Assembly (NCBI GenBank): GCA_028685945.1
Contig: JAQUCZ010000091.1
Location: 1-5,547, forward strand
From: Sulfurimonadaceae bacterium
GTDB taxonomy: Bacteria; Campylobacterota; Campylobacteria; Campylobacterales; Sulfurimonadaceae
Direction: 5' to 3'
Length of the DNA stretch: 5,547 nucleotides
Shown: positions 5,479-5,547 of the stretch, piece after piece
Layout: each line of letters begins with the position of its first letter
Numbering within the stretch: position 1 is the first letter of the stretch
Position numbers and translations under genes: made by a program
The notes under the pieces: generated by a model
Database searches by the model: none
The model's input: the letters and a program-made list of their open reading frames with translations, nothing else
Told to the model about the DNA's origin: nothing

Positions 5479-5547
5479 TAATCAAAAAAGTAACAAACCT
5501 CCCGCTTTTGAAAAAATAGAAGATTGTTAAAAAATCTTTTAAACATA

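Overview
The window looks like a piece of chromosome from a Campylobacterota (epsilonproteobacterial) bacterium, probably a sulfur- or hydrogen-oxidising Sulfurimonas/Sulfuricurvum-type organism. The clues are moderate to low GC, AT-rich promoters with recognisable -10 boxes but poor -35 boxes, short intergenic gaps, and the protein style (Hpt protein with an AHKNLGVARNLRI-type motif, small membrane proteins). This is inference from style; no rRNA or marker beyond HtpG is present.

Layout. A leftward gene cut by the left edge (first 26 codons, 80 to 1) faces the complete htpG (308-2200, Hsp90 chaperone). They share a ~227-bp divergent control region with a dyad about midway between the two predicted promoters. 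A hairpin plus T-rich tract ends htpG. Next comes a stand-alone Hpt-domain protein (2304-2813), converging with a previously easy-to-miss 54-residue single-pass membrane protein on the minus strand (2980 to 2816). That small gene diverges from a secreted SNase-fold-like protein (3032-3544), with two -10 boxes back to back in 18 bp. Three bases after the SNase-like gene, a TTG-started 12-helix MOP/Wzx-type flippase (3548-4792) follows, almost surely in the same transcript. The flippase converges with a leftward pair: a 100-residue two-helix membrane protein (5091 to 4789) and a DUF3817 membrane protein (5442 to 5155). The stop codons of the convergent genes overlap by four bases inside a perfect 32-bp palindrome, so both proteins end in the same residues, EEENR.

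How it fits together. HtpG and the Hpt protein are housekeeping and signalling functions with separate promoters. The SNase-like/flippase pair suggests envelope or surface-polysaccharide work. The DUF3817 pair are membrane proteins of unknown role. I see no mobile element, CRISPR array, tRNA, rRNA or phage gene, and no clear sign of a new multi-gene system. The most unusual items are the shared-stop palindrome, two apparently leaderless genes, the orphan Hpt protein with an altered phosphorylation motif, and the degenerate SNase-like protein coupled to a flippase.
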